Source: Rhodanobacter sp. DHB23 (GTDB lineage: Bacteria > Pseudomonadota > Gammaproteobacteria > Xanthomonadales > Rhodanobacteraceae). Taken from it: DNA of 64,000 nt. The position numbers and the translations under genes were made by a program. Location of the stretch: contig NZ_JACYXK010000020.1 of the NCBI RefSeq assembly GCF_014842975.1, positions 62,001 through 126,000 of the forward strand, written 5' to 3'. Positions 34,667 through 43,946 of the stretch are shown here, piece by piece. The notes under the pieces were generated by a model. It did not search any database, was not told the origin of the DNA, and saw nothing but the letters and a program-made list of their open reading frames with translations. Numbering within the stretch: position 1 is the first letter of the stretch; each line of letters begins with the position of its first letter.

Positions 34667-36160
34667 TCAGCGCCCTTTCTGCGTCTTCCACGCAGTCACG
34701 CGCTGGCGAATGTATGCCTCGTAGTCATCCTCGCTGCGCAGCGACGTACGATCAGGTTTGGTCGCGGCGACCGGCAAAGCTGCTGCCAGATCGGCGTACA
34801 CCTCCTGCAGATGCGAAGGCTTGCCGGCGGCGGGATTCGTCCCGCTGGAAACGGGCACGACGACTCCGGCGAGTGGATCGTCGGTGCGCGCCGCCGCCAG
34901 CGTGAGCACGCCGCCGACATCTAGCGCTGCCGCGTCGCGCGCGGTCAGCGCCGGCAGGCTCCAGCGCAGCTCGATCGTCTTGAGGATGGACGTGTGATCG
35001 AACGGCATCGCGCCAGTCGCCACACGGAACACCGTGCCCGCCGCGATCAGCGGCGAAACCAGCAGCGTGGGCACGCGCGGCCCGAAGCGCTTGAAGTCGA
35101 AACCGAACTCGCCCGCCGTGGCATCCGGCGGTACGGCATTGGTCGGCGGCGACACATGGTCGTAGCAGCCGCCGTGCTCGTCGTACGTGACGATCAGCAG
35201 TGTCTCGTTCCAGGCCGGCCCGTTGCGCAACGCGTAGTAGACGTCGTGGATCAGCTGCTCGCCCAGCGCGACGTCGTAGTTGGGGTGCTGGCTGTTGCCG
35301 CTCGATCCCCAGCTGGGTTCGAGGAAGGTATACGCGGCCAGTTGGCCCTGCTTTGCCTCCGCCTGGAAATCGGTGAACTCGCCGAAATGCGCATCCGCCG
35401 CGCTCGCCGTGTCGCTGAAGGTCAGCCGGGTCAGCGGGTCGGCGTCGTAGCCGTAGATCATCCAGTCGATATTGTTCTGCGAGAGCAGGCCGTAGATCGT
35501 CGGCGCGGTGAACGACTTGGTCTTGTCGTCCATGTGGCCCTGCGAAGTCGCCGCATGGACGAAGGAGCGGTTGGGCAGGGTCTCGGTGGGCGCCGAGCCG
35601 AACCAGTGGTCGCACACGGCAAAGCCGCGGGCCAGCGCTGACAGCACCGGCAGGGTCGCAGGCGTGTGCATCGCCATGATGTCGGTGGCGACGGTGCCCG
35701 GGTAGATCGATTCCTTTTCCCTGATCTCCGTCGCCAGGGTGGCGGCGAAGTCGTTGACGAAACCGGCGTTGGTCGCCACCGGCGGCACGGGTGGCGTGTT
35801 GCTGCCGAACAACTGCGCGTTCGTCGCCACGTAGCCCTCGCCGGGATCGGCGCCGGGCAGGAAGTAGGTGTTCGCCTGGCCGGGTTGGATCTGCGCTACC
35901 GCGACGCTGCTGCCGCTCGCGCCGTCGGGGTTCGACTCCTTGCCGGTCAGGCCCTCGAACGGCTGTCCGGCGGGCGAGACGTTATCCGCGTCGGCGTAGA
36001 GGAAGCCGAGCATGTGGTCGAACGAACGGTTCTCCAGCATCAGCACCACGATATGGCTGATCGCGGCCAGCCCGTTCGCGACCGGTCCGGACGTGCCCGG
36101 CTGCGGGTTCCGGGTCGGATTCCCGTTGCCGCCGTTTCCGCGTTTCGCATGAGTGCCCAT
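34667..36160 (-). CDS. Phosphoesterase family protein (phospholipase C / acid phosphatase type)
   Basis: A 497-residue member of the PLC/AcpA phosphoesterase family: SHIVVLMLENRSFDHMLGFL supplies metal ligands and the active region; LPNRSFVHAATSQG and VTYDEHGGCYDHVSPP are the other family motifs, and the C-terminal third has FDHTSILKTIELRW. Secreted relatives carry a Tat or Sec signal; here the N-terminus (MGTHAKRGNGGNGNPTRNPQ) has none, so the protein is either cytoplasmic or exported another way. It converges with the secreted hydrolase. Confidence 0.85.
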   Translation of the reverse strand: MGTHAKRGNGGNGNPTRNPQPGTSGPVANGLAAISHIVVLMLENRSFDHMLGFLYADADNVSPAGQPFEGLTGKESNPDGASGSSVAVAQIQPGQANTYFLPGADPGEGYVATNAQLFGSNTPPVPPVATNAGFVNDFAATLATEIREKESIYPGTVATDIMAMHTPATLPVLSALARGFAVCDHWFGSAPTETLPNRSFVHAATSQGHMDDKTKSFTAPTIYGLLSQNNIDWMIYGYDADPLTRLTFSDTASAADAHFGEFTDFQAEAKQGQLAAYTFLEPSWGSSGNSQHPNYDVALGEQLIHDVYYALRNGPAWNETLLIVTYDEHGGCYDHVSPPTNAVPPDATAGEFGFDFKRFGPRVPTLLVSPLIAAGTVFRVATGAMPFDHTSILKTIELRWSLPALTARDAAALDVGGVLTLAAARTDDPLAGVVVPVSSGTNPAAGKPSHLQEVYADLAAALPVAATKPDRTSLRSEDDYEAYIRQRVTAWKTQKGR

Positions 36161-36290
36161 GGCCGTCTCCTCGAAGCTGCGTCCCGTCGAGCATAGGCAC
36201 GCCTCGATTAACCACGGTACAAGCGCATCGCGACATTCCCGTGTCCGCTCCCGGACCGCTGGCGCAGCCGTGGGGGCCTCTCATGACCAT

Positions 36291-36319
36291 TCGTCATTAG
36301 CGGCCACCGAACCTATAAT
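36291..36319 (+). promoter_or_regulatory. Candidate promoter of the cupin gene
   Basis: A perfect -10 TATAAT at 36314-36319 with a weak -35 TCGTCA 17 bases upstream. The gene starts 35 bases later. Confidence 0.5.
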
Positions 36320-36353
36320 GACCGTACCGTTTCACGCTACGCCCGGAGTCACC

Positions 36354-36935
36354 ATGCTCACCACCGAATTCCCCGGCTGTCGCCAGCTGATCGCCGCCAT
36401 CGACACCGCCGTCGCCCAGGGCAGCACGCCTGCGATCACCGACAGCCTGCGCAACAGCTTGTGCCGGCTGATCCGCGGCAATGAAATCCAGTTGCCCGAA
36501 TGCGTGCTGGAAACCGCCGAAGGCCGCTACGCGCGGCGCGAGCTGTACCGCAGTGATGACCACGGCTACTGCGTGGTGGCGATGACCTGGGGCCCCGGCC
36601 AGGGCACGCCGATCCACGACCATGCCGGCATGTGGTGCGTCGAAGGCGTGTGGCGCGGTGCGCTGGACGTGGTGCAGTACGAGCGCCTCAGCGACACCGA
36701 CGGCCACTGCCACTTCCAGCCCGTGGGCTCGGTGCAGGCCGGCCCCGGCTCCGCCGGCAGCCTGATCCCGCCGCACGAGTACCACACCATCCGCAACCCC
36801 AGCGACCAGGACATCGCGGTCAGCCTGCACATCTACTCCGGCAACATGACCCACTGCGCGGTGTTCCAGCCGCTGGCCGGCGACGACGGCTACGAATGCT
36901 GCGACCGCCAGCTGGGCCTCGACCCGGTGCACTGA
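36354..36935 (+). CDS. Cysteine dioxygenase-like thiol dioxygenase (cupin)
   Basis: A 193-residue non-haem iron cupin. The iron site is visible as GTPIHDHAGMWCVEGVWRG (His-x-His, with the Cys of CDO-type enzymes nearby) and PPHEYHTIRN for the third His. The protein could oxidise cysteine or 3-mercaptopropionate; the two subfamilies cannot be separated by eye. The start at 36354 follows GGAG at good spacing; another ATG at 36318 overlaps the promoter's -10. Confidence 0.8.
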   Translation: MLTTEFPGCRQLIAAIDTAVAQGSTPAITDSLRNSLCRLIRGNEIQLPECVLETAEGRYARRELYRSDDHGYCVVAMTWGPGQGTPIHDHAGMWCVEGVWRGALDVVQYERLSDTDGHCHFQPVGSVQAGPGSAGSLIPPHEYHTIRNPSDQDIAVSLHIYSGNMTHCAVFQPLAGDDGYECCDRQLGLDPVH

Positions 36936-36960
36936 TCACGGCATAATGCGCAGCTCACGT

Positions 36961-37046
36961 GCCGGTGTGGCGGAATGGTAGACGCGGCGGACTCAAAATC
37001 CGCTTCTGGCGACAGAGTGGAGGTTCGAGTCCTCTCACCGGTACCA
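36961..37046 (+). tRNA. tRNA-Leu (CAA)
   Basis: 86 bases including the encoded CCA. Acceptor GCCGGTG pairs with CACCGGT (one G-T pair), anticodon arm GCGGA-CTCAAAA-TCCGC gives anticodon CAA, the long variable arm is typical of leucine tRNAs, and the T-arm contains GGTTCGAGTCC. Decodes UUG. Confidence 0.97.
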
Positions 37047-37074
37047 CGCGAGAAATCGAATAGCTGCATTGACG

Positions 37075-37102
37075 AGAGCCGCCATCGAGCGGCTTTTGTT
37101 TT
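37075..37102 (+). terminator. Terminator after tRNA-Leu
   Basis: Stem AGCCGC/GCGGCT with loop CATCGA, followed by TTTGTTTT. Confidence 0.85.
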
Positions 37103-37118
37103 GCTTCGCACCCGGGCG

Positions 37119-38021
37119 TCACGCATCGAACGGTCGCTTGCCCAGCGTCTCGGCCACGTGATCCACGAAACAGGTGATCCGCGCGGCCAGCGCGGTGTTG
37201 CGGTAGTAGACCGCATTGATCGATTGGCGCACGTCCAGCGTCTGCCGCGGAAAGAGCTGCACCAGCTTGCCGCCACGGCGGTCCTCGCGCGTCATGAAGT
37301 CCGAAAGACAGACGATGCCCAGGCCCGCCAGGGCCATGTGGCGCAGCGTTTCGCCGCTGGAGGAGGCCAGCGCCGGCCGGATGCGCAGGACGTTGCCGTC
37401 CGCGTCGCGCAGCGGCCAGTCGTTCAAGGTTTCGGGCTGGGTGAAGCCCAGCAGCGTGTGCCGGTCGAGCTGAGCCGGCCTGGTCGGCGTGCCATGGCGC
37501 CTTAGGTAGGCAGGGCTGGCCAGTACCCGCACGCGGCTGGTGCCCACGGGGCGGGCATGCAGGCTGGAATCCTTGAGCACGCCGATGCGGAAGGCCACGT
37601 CGGTGTGCTTCTGGATCAGGTCGATGATGCCCTCGTTGGAATTCAGCTCCAGCTCCACCTCGGGATAGCGGGCGCGGAAACTGGCCAGCAACGGCACCAG
37701 CACGTGCAGCATGAAGGGCGTGGCCGCATCGACGCGCAGCCGCCCGGCCGGGCGCATCCGTCGCGCCGCCATATGTTCCTCGGCCTCGTCCACCGAGGCC
37801 AGGATCGCGCGCGCATGCTGCAGGAAACCGGCGCCCTCCTCGGTCAGCTCCAGCCGCCGCGTGGTACGGCGCAGCAGGGTGGTCTGCAGCTTTTCCTCCA
37901 GCCGGCCCAGCGTGCGGCTGGTGGCCGAGATCGTCAGCCCCAGCCGTTCCGAGGCGGCGGTGATCGAGCCCGTGTCCACGATGGCCACGAAGGCCTGCAG
38001 TTCGTCCAGGGTCGTTTTCAT
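37119..38021 (-). CDS. LysR-family transcriptional regulator
   Basis: A 300-residue LysR protein with helix-turn-helix LDELQAFVAIVDTGSITAASERLGLTIS and effector domain from about residue 90. It is divergent from an MFS exporter and DkgB-type aldo/keto reductase. E. coli yafC, also LysR-type, neighbours dkgB, so a similar regulatory role on the divergent pair is likely. The 75-base gap is AT-rich (GAATTTGG, CAAATATTAACC) and probably holds both promoters. Confidence 0.92.
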   Translation of the reverse strand: MKTTLDELQAFVAIVDTGSITAASERLGLTISATSRTLGRLEEKLQTTLLRRTTRRLELTEEGAGFLQHARAILASVDEAEEHMAARRMRPAGRLRVDAATPFMLHVLVPLLASFRARYPEVELELNSNEGIIDLIQKHTDVAFRIGVLKDSSLHARPVGTSRVRVLASPAYLRRHGTPTRPAQLDRHTLLGFTQPETLNDWPLRDADGNVLRIRPALASSSGETLRHMALAGLGIVCLSDFMTREDRRGGKLVQLFPRQTLDVRQSINAVYYRNTALAARITCFVDHVAETLGKRPFDA

Positions 38022-38096
38022 TATTGAATCCAGGTCAAATGAATTTGGCAGATACCTGACTTAATCCGCAAATATTAACCGGGCACACTGCGCGGC

Positions 38097-39275
38097 ATGA
38101 AATCCCCACGCCTAGCCCTGCTCTCCCTCGCTGTCGGCGCGTTCGCCATCGGCACCACCGAATTCACCCCGATGGGCCTGCTGCCCGTGATCGCCGACGG
38201 CGTCCACGTGAGCATTCCCCGCGCGGGCATGCTGGTCTCCGCCTATGCAGTGGGCGTCATGCTCGGCGCGCCGGTGATGACGCTGCTGTTCAGCCGCTTC
38301 GGCAAGCGCGCGGCGCTGATGTCGCTGATGCTCGTCTTCACCCTCGGCAACCTGCTGTCGGCATTCGCGCCCAGCTATGCGACCCTGCTGCTGTCGCGCC
38401 TCATCACCAGCCTGAACCATGGCGCCTTCTTCGGCATCGGTGCGGTGGTGGCGGCCAGCGTGGTGCCCAGGGAAAAGCAGGCCAGCGCGATCGCCGCCAT
38501 GTTCATGGGCCTGACCGTGGCCAACGTCGGCGGCGTGCCGGCGGCGACCTGGGTCGGGCAGCAGGTGGGCTGGCGCCTTGCGTTCGGCGGCACGGCCCTG
38601 CTCGGCCTGCTCACCATCGCTTCGTTGTGGCTGGTACTGCCCAAGGGCGAACCCGGCACGCGCCCCGACGTGCGCCGCGAGCTGGCGGTGCTGACGCGCC
38701 CGGAGGTGCTGCTGGCCATGGGTACCACCGTGCTCGGTGCGGGTGCCATGTTTGCGCTCTACACCTACGTGGCGCCGGTGCTCGCCGCCATCACGCACGC
38801 CAGCCCGGGCTTCGTGGCCTTCGCGCTGGTGCTGATCGGCATCGGTTTCACGCTGGGCAACAGCCTGGGCGGCCGCCTGGCCGACTGGTCGCTGGATGGC
38901 GCGGCCAAGCTCATCCTCGCGTCGCTCGCATTCATCATGCTCGTGCTGCCGCTGGTGCTGACCACCCATGTGGGCGCGGCGATCGGGCTGGTGGTCTGGG
39001 GCGCCGCGTCCTTCGGCATCGTGCCGCCGGTGCAGATGCGCGTGATGCAGGCTGCGGAGCAGGCACCGGGGCTGGCGTCGTCCGTCAACATCGGCGCGTT
39101 CAATCTCGGCAACGCGGTCGGCGCCGCGCTGGGCGGAGCCGTCATCAGCCAGGGGCTGGGTTATTCGGCGGTGCTCTGGGCCGGCGCGGCGCTCGCCGCC
39201 GGCGGCTTCGGCCTGGTCTGGCTGGGCCACAGCCATGCCCGCCGCCGCGTGCCGCTGCCCTCTTCTTCCGTCTGA
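38097..39275 (+). CDS. MFS transporter (DHA1, YdhP/AraJ-like)
   Basis: A 392-residue, 12-helix major facilitator protein. It opens LSLAVGAFAIGTTEFTPMGLLPVIADG, the conserved N-terminus of the sugar/drug exporters YdhP and AraJ, and has motif A as FSRFGKRAALMS. Substrate unknown; family members export sugars, arabinose derivatives or drugs. The next gene, dkgB, starts 15 bases downstream. Confidence 0.9.
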   Translation: MKSPRLALLSLAVGAFAIGTTEFTPMGLLPVIADGVHVSIPRAGMLVSAYAVGVMLGAPVMTLLFSRFGKRAALMSLMLVFTLGNLLSAFAPSYATLLLSRLITSLNHGAFFGIGAVVAASVVPREKQASAIAAMFMGLTVANVGGVPAATWVGQQVGWRLAFGGTALLGLLTIASLWLVLPKGEPGTRPDVRRELAVLTRPEVLLAMGTTVLGAGAMFALYTYVAPVLAAITHASPGFVAFALVLIGIGFTLGNSLGGRLADWSLDGAAKLILASLAFIMLVLPLVLTTHVGAAIGLVVWGAASFGIVPPVQMRVMQAAEQAPGLASSVNIGAFNLGNAVGAALGGAVISQGLGYSAVLWAGAALAAGGFGLVWLGHSHARRRVPLPSSSV

Positions 39276-39290
39276 GCCAAGGAAACCTCG

Positions 39291-40097
39291 ATGAACACCA
39301 TCCCCTCTTTCGGCGTCGGCACGTTCCGCCTGACCGGCCAGACCGTGATCGACTCGCTGCGCAACGCGCTGGACGTGGGCTATCGCGCCATCGACACGGC
39401 GCAGATCTACGGCAACGAGGCCGAAGTCGGCCAGGCGATCGCCGAGAGCGGCGTGAAGCGCTCCGAGCTGTTCGTGACCACCAAGATCTGGACCGACAAC
39501 TACGCACGGGCCAAGCTGGTACCCAGCCTGCGCGAGAGCCTGGCGAAGCTGCGCACCGACCAGGTGGACCTGACCCTGATCCACTGGCCCGCACCGGGCA
39601 ACGGCGTGGCGCTGCCCGAATACATGGAAGCGCTGGCCGAGGCCAAGGCGCTGGGCCTGACCCGCCGTATCGGCATTTCCAACTTCAACATCGAGCTGAC
39701 GGAGCAGGCCGTGGCCGTGGTCGGCAAGGGCGAGATCGCCACCAACCAGATCGAGCTGAGCCCCTACCTGCAGAACCGTACGCTGACCGCCTTCCTCGAG
39801 GAGCAAGGCATTGCCGTGACCTCGTACATGACCCTGGCCTACGGCAAGGTGCTGCAGGATCCGGTGCTGGCGAGGATCGCGGACAAGCACCGGGCCACCG
39901 CGGCGCAGGTGGCGCTGGCCTGGGCACTGCAACTGGGTTATGCGGTGATTCCGTCCTCGACCCGGCGCGAGAACCTGGCCAGCAACCTGCTCGCCCGCGA
40001 CCTGAAGCTCGATGCCGACGACATGGCGCAGATCGCCGCGCTGGAGCGCAACGGCCGCGAAGTCAGCCCAGCGGGTTTGTCGCCGGCATGGGATTGA
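39291..40097 (+). CDS. dkgB: Aldo/keto reductase, 2,5-didehydrogluconate reductase DkgB type
   Basis: NADPH-dependent reductase (268 residues) of the AKR family: catalytic tetrad visible as DTAQIYGNE (Asp, Tyr), TTKIWTDN (Lys) and TLIHWP (His), with [11 protein letters not shown] for cofactor phosphate binding. [14 protein letters not shown] is the DkgB-type start. Reduces 2,5-diketogluconate or small aldehydes such as methylglyoxal. Cotranscribed with the MFS gene. Confidence 0.9.
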   Translation: MNTIPSFGVGTFRLTGQTVIDSLRNALDVGYRAIDTAQIYGNEAEVGQAIAESGVKRSELFVTTKIWTDNYARAKLVPSLRESLAKLRTDQVDLTLIHWPAPGNGVALPEYMEALAEAKALGLTRRIGISNFNIELTEQAVAVVGKGEIATNQIELSPYLQNRTLTAFLEEQGIAVTSYMTLAYGKVLQDPVLARIADKHRATAAQVALAWALQLGYAVIPSSTRRENLASNLLARDLKLDADDMAQIAALERNGREVSPAGLSPAWD

Positions 40098-40197
40098 CGG
40101 GACGCTGAAGCCGATCCATGCACTCCTTTCTGCAGCGGGTTTCCGGCCAGGCAGGAGCATGCGGGATACGCGCCATGGCGATGTACGCAAAGCCCCC

Positions 40198-40224
40198 GAA
40201 GCCCGCATGACTGCGGGCTTCTTC
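40198..40224 (+). terminator. Terminator after dkgB
   Basis: Perfect stem GAAGCCCGCA/TGCGGGCTTC with loop TGAC; the following TTCAT is a poor T-tract. Confidence 0.65.
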
Positions 40225-40318
40225 ATATCGGAGGCCGCCTCCCGCCAAGCCTCTGGCACGACCGGAACTCATCGTGCAGCCCACTCCCGGGCATTTTCCG
40301 CGCATGTTGCGTCACGAC

Positions 40319-40334
40319 TTGACACCGGTGTCAA
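40319..40334. promoter_or_regulatory. Perfect 16-bp palindrome upstream of glk, LacI-type operator
   Basis: TTGACACCGGTGTCAA is fully symmetrical with the central CG expected for LacI-family operators, and lies 15 bases before the glk start. LacI-type amino-sugar regulators in gammaproteobacteria bind similar TGACA-centred palindromes (from memory). A LacI regulator gene is at 51948. Confidence 0.7.
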
Positions 40335-40349
40335 CAACGTTTCAAGCTG

Positions 40350-41417
40350 ATGGCGAATCCATTGCGGGGGAGCGCGCTGGACGTGGCAATCGACCATCCG
40401 GATCGACAGGCGGGGATACCGACGACGCCGTTTCTGGCCGCCGACATCGGCGGCACGCACGCACGCGTCGCGCTGGTGCGCTCAGCGCACCACGGGATCG
40501 AGACGCTCGCCTATCGCAAGTTCGTGTGCGCGGAGTTCACCACGCTGTCGGCGCTGCTGCGCGCCTTCGTCGATGCCGACGCGCAGGTGCCGCTGCGGCA
40601 CTGCGTGCTGGCTTGCGCGGGGCAGCTGATGGGCGACGAGGTGGTGAACGACAACCTCGCCTGGCCCATCCACCTGTCGCAGTTGCGCGAAGCGCTGGCG
40701 CTGGATGATGTTGCCGTGCTCAACGATTTCGAGGCGCTGGGCCATGCACTGGATGGCGCGCTGGCCCACGAGGGCCGCCACCTCTGCGGGCCGCGCACGC
40801 GCGGCGTTGGCCCGACCCTGGTGATCGGCCCCGGCACCGGCCTCGGCGCCGCCGTCCACGTCCCCGGCCCGGCAGGCGGCTTCGTGCTGACGACGGAGGC
40901 CGGGCAGATGGACTACGCGCCGAACTCGGTGCGCGAGCGTGCGATCCTCGCGCAGCTCGCCCCGGATGGCGGCTACGTGGAGTTCGAGCGCATCGTCTCC
41001 GGCCCCGGCCTGCTGACCGCCTACCAGGCCCTGTGCGCCTTGCAGGGGGAAACGCCGGAACACGCCACGCCGCAGGCCGTCACCCTCGCAGCCGCTGCCG
41101 GCAACGATGCGCGCGCAACGGAAGCCGTGGAGGTTTTCTGTGCGTCGCTGGGCAGCCTGGTCGGCAACCTCGCGCTGGCGTTCATGGCGACCGGCGGCGT
41201 GTACCTGGCCGGCGGCTTCCTGTCCTCCATGTTCGCGCTGCTCGAGCGCAGTGCTTTCGAAGAACGTTTCCTGCACGGGCGCAGCGCACGCGCGCTGCTC
41301 GCGCAGGTGCCGGTGTGGGTGACGGAACACGGCCACCATGGCGTGCTGGGCGCGGCGCGCTGGTATCTGCGGCGCGGCGTGCCGGGCGGGGTCATCGCAA
41401 GCGGGCTGGTCGCATGA
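40350..41417 (+). CDS. glk: Glucokinase-family sugar kinase
   Basis: A 355-residue kinase of the bacterial glucokinase family: AADIGGTHARVALVR (ATP phosphate loop), VLNDFEALGHAL (catalytic Asp), VIGPGTGLGAAVHV, and MATGGVYLAGGF in the C-terminal half. It is translationally coupled to the GH20 hexosaminidase gene by a four-base overlap, so its natural substrate may be an amino sugar rather than glucose (inference). Confidence 0.85.
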   Translation: MANPLRGSALDVAIDHPDRQAGIPTTPFLAADIGGTHARVALVRSAHHGIETLAYRKFVCAEFTTLSALLRAFVDADAQVPLRHCVLACAGQLMGDEVVNDNLAWPIHLSQLREALALDDVAVLNDFEALGHALDGALAHEGRHLCGPRTRGVGPTLVIGPGTGLGAAVHVPGPAGGFVLTTEAGQMDYAPNSVRERAILAQLAPDGGYVEFERIVSGPGLLTAYQALCALQGETPEHATPQAVTLAAAAGNDARATEAVEVFCASLGSLVGNLALAFMATGGVYLAGGFLSSMFALLERSAFEERFLHGRSARALLAQVPVWVTEHGHHGVLGAARWYLRRGVPGGVIASGLVA

Positions 41418-43741
41418 GCCGCGTCGCGCCATCCCGGCTTTTCCGCTGCATGGCCGTGGCCTGGCTGGCGACGGCGGGCGGCGCGGCCGCTGCGTCCGAC
41501 ACGCCCGCCTGGTCGCTGATGCCGCAGCCGGCAAGCATGCAGCCGGCAGCCTCCGGCTCGTTCGACGTCGCGGACGGCGCCGAGGTCGTGGTGTATGGCG
41601 CCGGGCTGCAATCCATCGCGGATCGTTTCGTGCAAAGGGTCGCCGACACCGGCGGATTGCATCTGCGCATGGCCACGGCGGCCAGCGCGCATCCGGCGAT
41701 CACGTTCGAGCTGGACCCGCATGCCGACGTGGTGGGCGACGCCGGCTATCGCATCACGGTGGGCGACCAGGGCATACGGGTCGTCTCGCGCACGCCGCGC
41801 GGCGCGTTCTACGGCGGCGTCACCCTGTGGCAACTGCTGACGCCGCCCGGCTGGATGCGTGGCGCGCCGGCCGCGGTGGCCGATGGCGTCATCGACGATC
41901 ATCCGCGTTTCGCCTGGCGTGCGCTGTTGCTCGACTCCGGACGGCATTTCCAGAGCGTCGCCGACATCGAGAAGCTGATCGACTGGATGTCGCAGGGCAA
42001 GCTCGACGTGCTGCTCTGGCACGTGACCGAGGACCAGGGCTGGCGCCTGCAGATTCCAGAATATCCCGAGCTGACGCGCGTCGGCGCATGCCGCAAGGCG
42101 GTGGGCCTGGACGCCGAACTGACCGGTTCCGCCGACAAGCCCTATTGCGGCTACTACACCGAGGCCGAGGTGCGCGAGATCGTGCGCTATGCCACCGAAC
42201 GCTACGTGGACGTGGTGCCGGAAATCGACCTGCCCGGCCATTCGCAGGCGGCCATCGCCGCCTATCCGTGGCTGGGCGTGACCGGCCGGCGTCCGGCCGT
42301 GTGGACCGATTGGGGCGTCAGTCCATGGCTGCTCGATCCGAATGAAAAGACCCTGCGCTTCGTCGATGACGTGCTCGACGAGGTGATGCGGCTGTTCCCG
42401 TCGAAGTACATCTCGCTGGGCGGCGACGAGGCCGACAAGCAGCAGTGGAACGCATCGCCCGAGGTGCGCGCGCAGATGCACAGTCTGGGCCTGGCGAACA
42501 TGGACCAACTGCAGGGCTGGTTCATGGGCCGGCTTGCCGACTACCTCGTGCGACACGGGCGCAGGCCGGTGGGCTGGGACGACGAGATCGTCGCCGGCGC
42601 GACGCTGCCGGCCACGCAGCTGGTGATGTCGTGGCACGGCGACGACAACGAACGCGTGGCGTTGCAGGCGGCCAGGCAAGGCCACGACGTGGTGATGACG
42701 CCGCAGGAATCGCTGTACTTCGACCACTACCAGTCCAGCCTGCCGGACGAGTGGGCCGGCCCGCCGCCCGCGGCGACGCTGCGGCAGGCCTACGACACGG
42801 CCATCATCCCGCCCGGCGCGAATGCCGCCGAGGCCCGGCGCATCGTCGGCGTGCAGGCCAGTCTGTGGACCGAGCAGATGCCGACGTTCGCGCACGACCA
42901 GCACGCGCTGTTCCCGCGCCTCGCGGCGATGTCGGAACTGGCCTGGTCGCCGGCGGACGCACATGACTGGAACGGTTTCCTGCAGCGCATGCCGGCCGAA
43001 CTGGCGCGTTGGCGCGCGCTCGGCATCGGCTATGCCGACAGCGCGTTTGCGCCGGCCTTCCAGGTGGCAGCCGGTGCCGATGGCGCGTTCCGCGTCACGC
43101 TCTCCACCCAGGCGGGACCCGGGACGATCCGCTACACGACGGATGGCTCCGCACCCGGCATCCACTCCACGCCATACACGCAACCGCTCACGCTCACGGA
43201 CAGGACGACGCTGCGGGCCGCGGCATTCGCACCGGACGGCTTCGAGCTCGCTGCGCCGCGCACGCAGGTGCTGGACGAGGCCACCTCGCTGAGCCGCGAC
43301 GGCGGCGCGCTGGCAACCTGCTCCGGCCAACCCGCTTCGCGCCTCGACGGCAGCCGGCCGGCCCAGGGCACGAGGCCGGTCTATGCCGTGGACATCGGCA
43401 ATGCCTGCTGGCTGTGGCCGCAGGCGCAGTTGTCCGGCATCAGGCATGTCGCCCTGGCCGTGGAGCGCATTGCGTGGCGCTTCGGCGACGAGGCCAGGGA
43501 CGCCACCGTGCGCCGCAAGGCCAGCGCGGCCGGCGAGTTCGAGATCCATGCCGGTTCCTGCACGGGCCCGCTGCTTGCCAGCCTGCCGCTGGAGCGCGCG
43601 GCGCCGGCCAAGGGACAGATCCATCTGGATGCAGACGTTGCGTTGCCGGCGGGAGCCGGCGTCCGCGACTTGTGCATCTACGCCACCGGCGATCCACGCG
43701 ATGGCCAGTGGGCGTTGGCGCACGTGGCGTTTTCGAAATAA
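41414..43741 (+). CDS. Secreted GH20 beta-N-acetylhexosaminidase
   Basis: Removes terminal GlcNAc (or GalNAc) from chitooligosaccharides. The 775-residue protein has a signal peptide ending AAAAS (about residue 26), a GH20b domain (about 30-155) and the catalytic TIM barrel with FPSKYISLGGDEADKQQW, in which Asp338-Glu339 are the substrate-assisted catalytic pair. Further motifs: HVTEDQGWRLQIPEYPELT and LPGHSQAAIAAYPWLG. The C-terminal part has a chitobiase-type domain (TIRYTTDGSAPG) and a carbohydrate-binding-like beta domain (about 640-775). Confidence 0.93.
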   Translation: MSRVAPSRLFRCMAVAWLATAGGAAAASDTPAWSLMPQPASMQPAASGSFDVADGAEVVVYGAGLQSIADRFVQRVADTGGLHLRMATAASAHPAITFELDPHADVVGDAGYRITVGDQGIRVVSRTPRGAFYGGVTLWQLLTPPGWMRGAPAAVADGVIDDHPRFAWRALLLDSGRHFQSVADIEKLIDWMSQGKLDVLLWHVTEDQGWRLQIPEYPELTRVGACRKAVGLDAELTGSADKPYCGYYTEAEVREIVRYATERYVDVVPEIDLPGHSQAAIAAYPWLGVTGRRPAVWTDWGVSPWLLDPNEKTLRFVDDVLDEVMRLFPSKYISLGGDEADKQQWNASPEVRAQMHSLGLANMDQLQGWFMGRLADYLVRHGRRPVGWDDEIVAGATLPATQLVMSWHGDDNERVALQAARQGHDVVMTPQESLYFDHYQSSLPDEWAGPPPAATLRQAYDTAIIPPGANAAEARRIVGVQASLWTEQMPTFAHDQHALFPRLAAMSELAWSPADAHDWNGFLQRMPAELARWRALGIGYADSAFAPAFQVAAGADGAFRVTLSTQAGPGTIRYTTDGSAPGIHSTPYTQPLTLTDRTTLRAAAFAPDGFELAAPRTQVLDEATSLSRDGGALATCSGQPASRLDGSRPAQGTRPVYAVDIGNACWLWPQAQLSGIRHVALAVERIAWRFGDEARDATVRRKASAAGEFEIHAGSCTGPLLASLPLERAAPAKGQIHLDADVALPAGAGVRDLCIYATGDPRDGQWALAHVAFSK

Positions 43742-43946
43742 GCGGTACGCGGGCGCACGTCCCGCACAAGTGGCACCGAAGGGAATGACCGTGGCCTGCA
43801 GGGCCATGGCCGGGGAGATCGAGAGAGCAGAGAGATTGCATCGCGTCGGCGCACGAAACATGCGGGCGCCGCCGGATCACACGCATTTTGGAGCACCGCG
43901 AAGCATCCGAGGTTAGACAGGCACCAACAACTAGAGGTCAAGGCCC

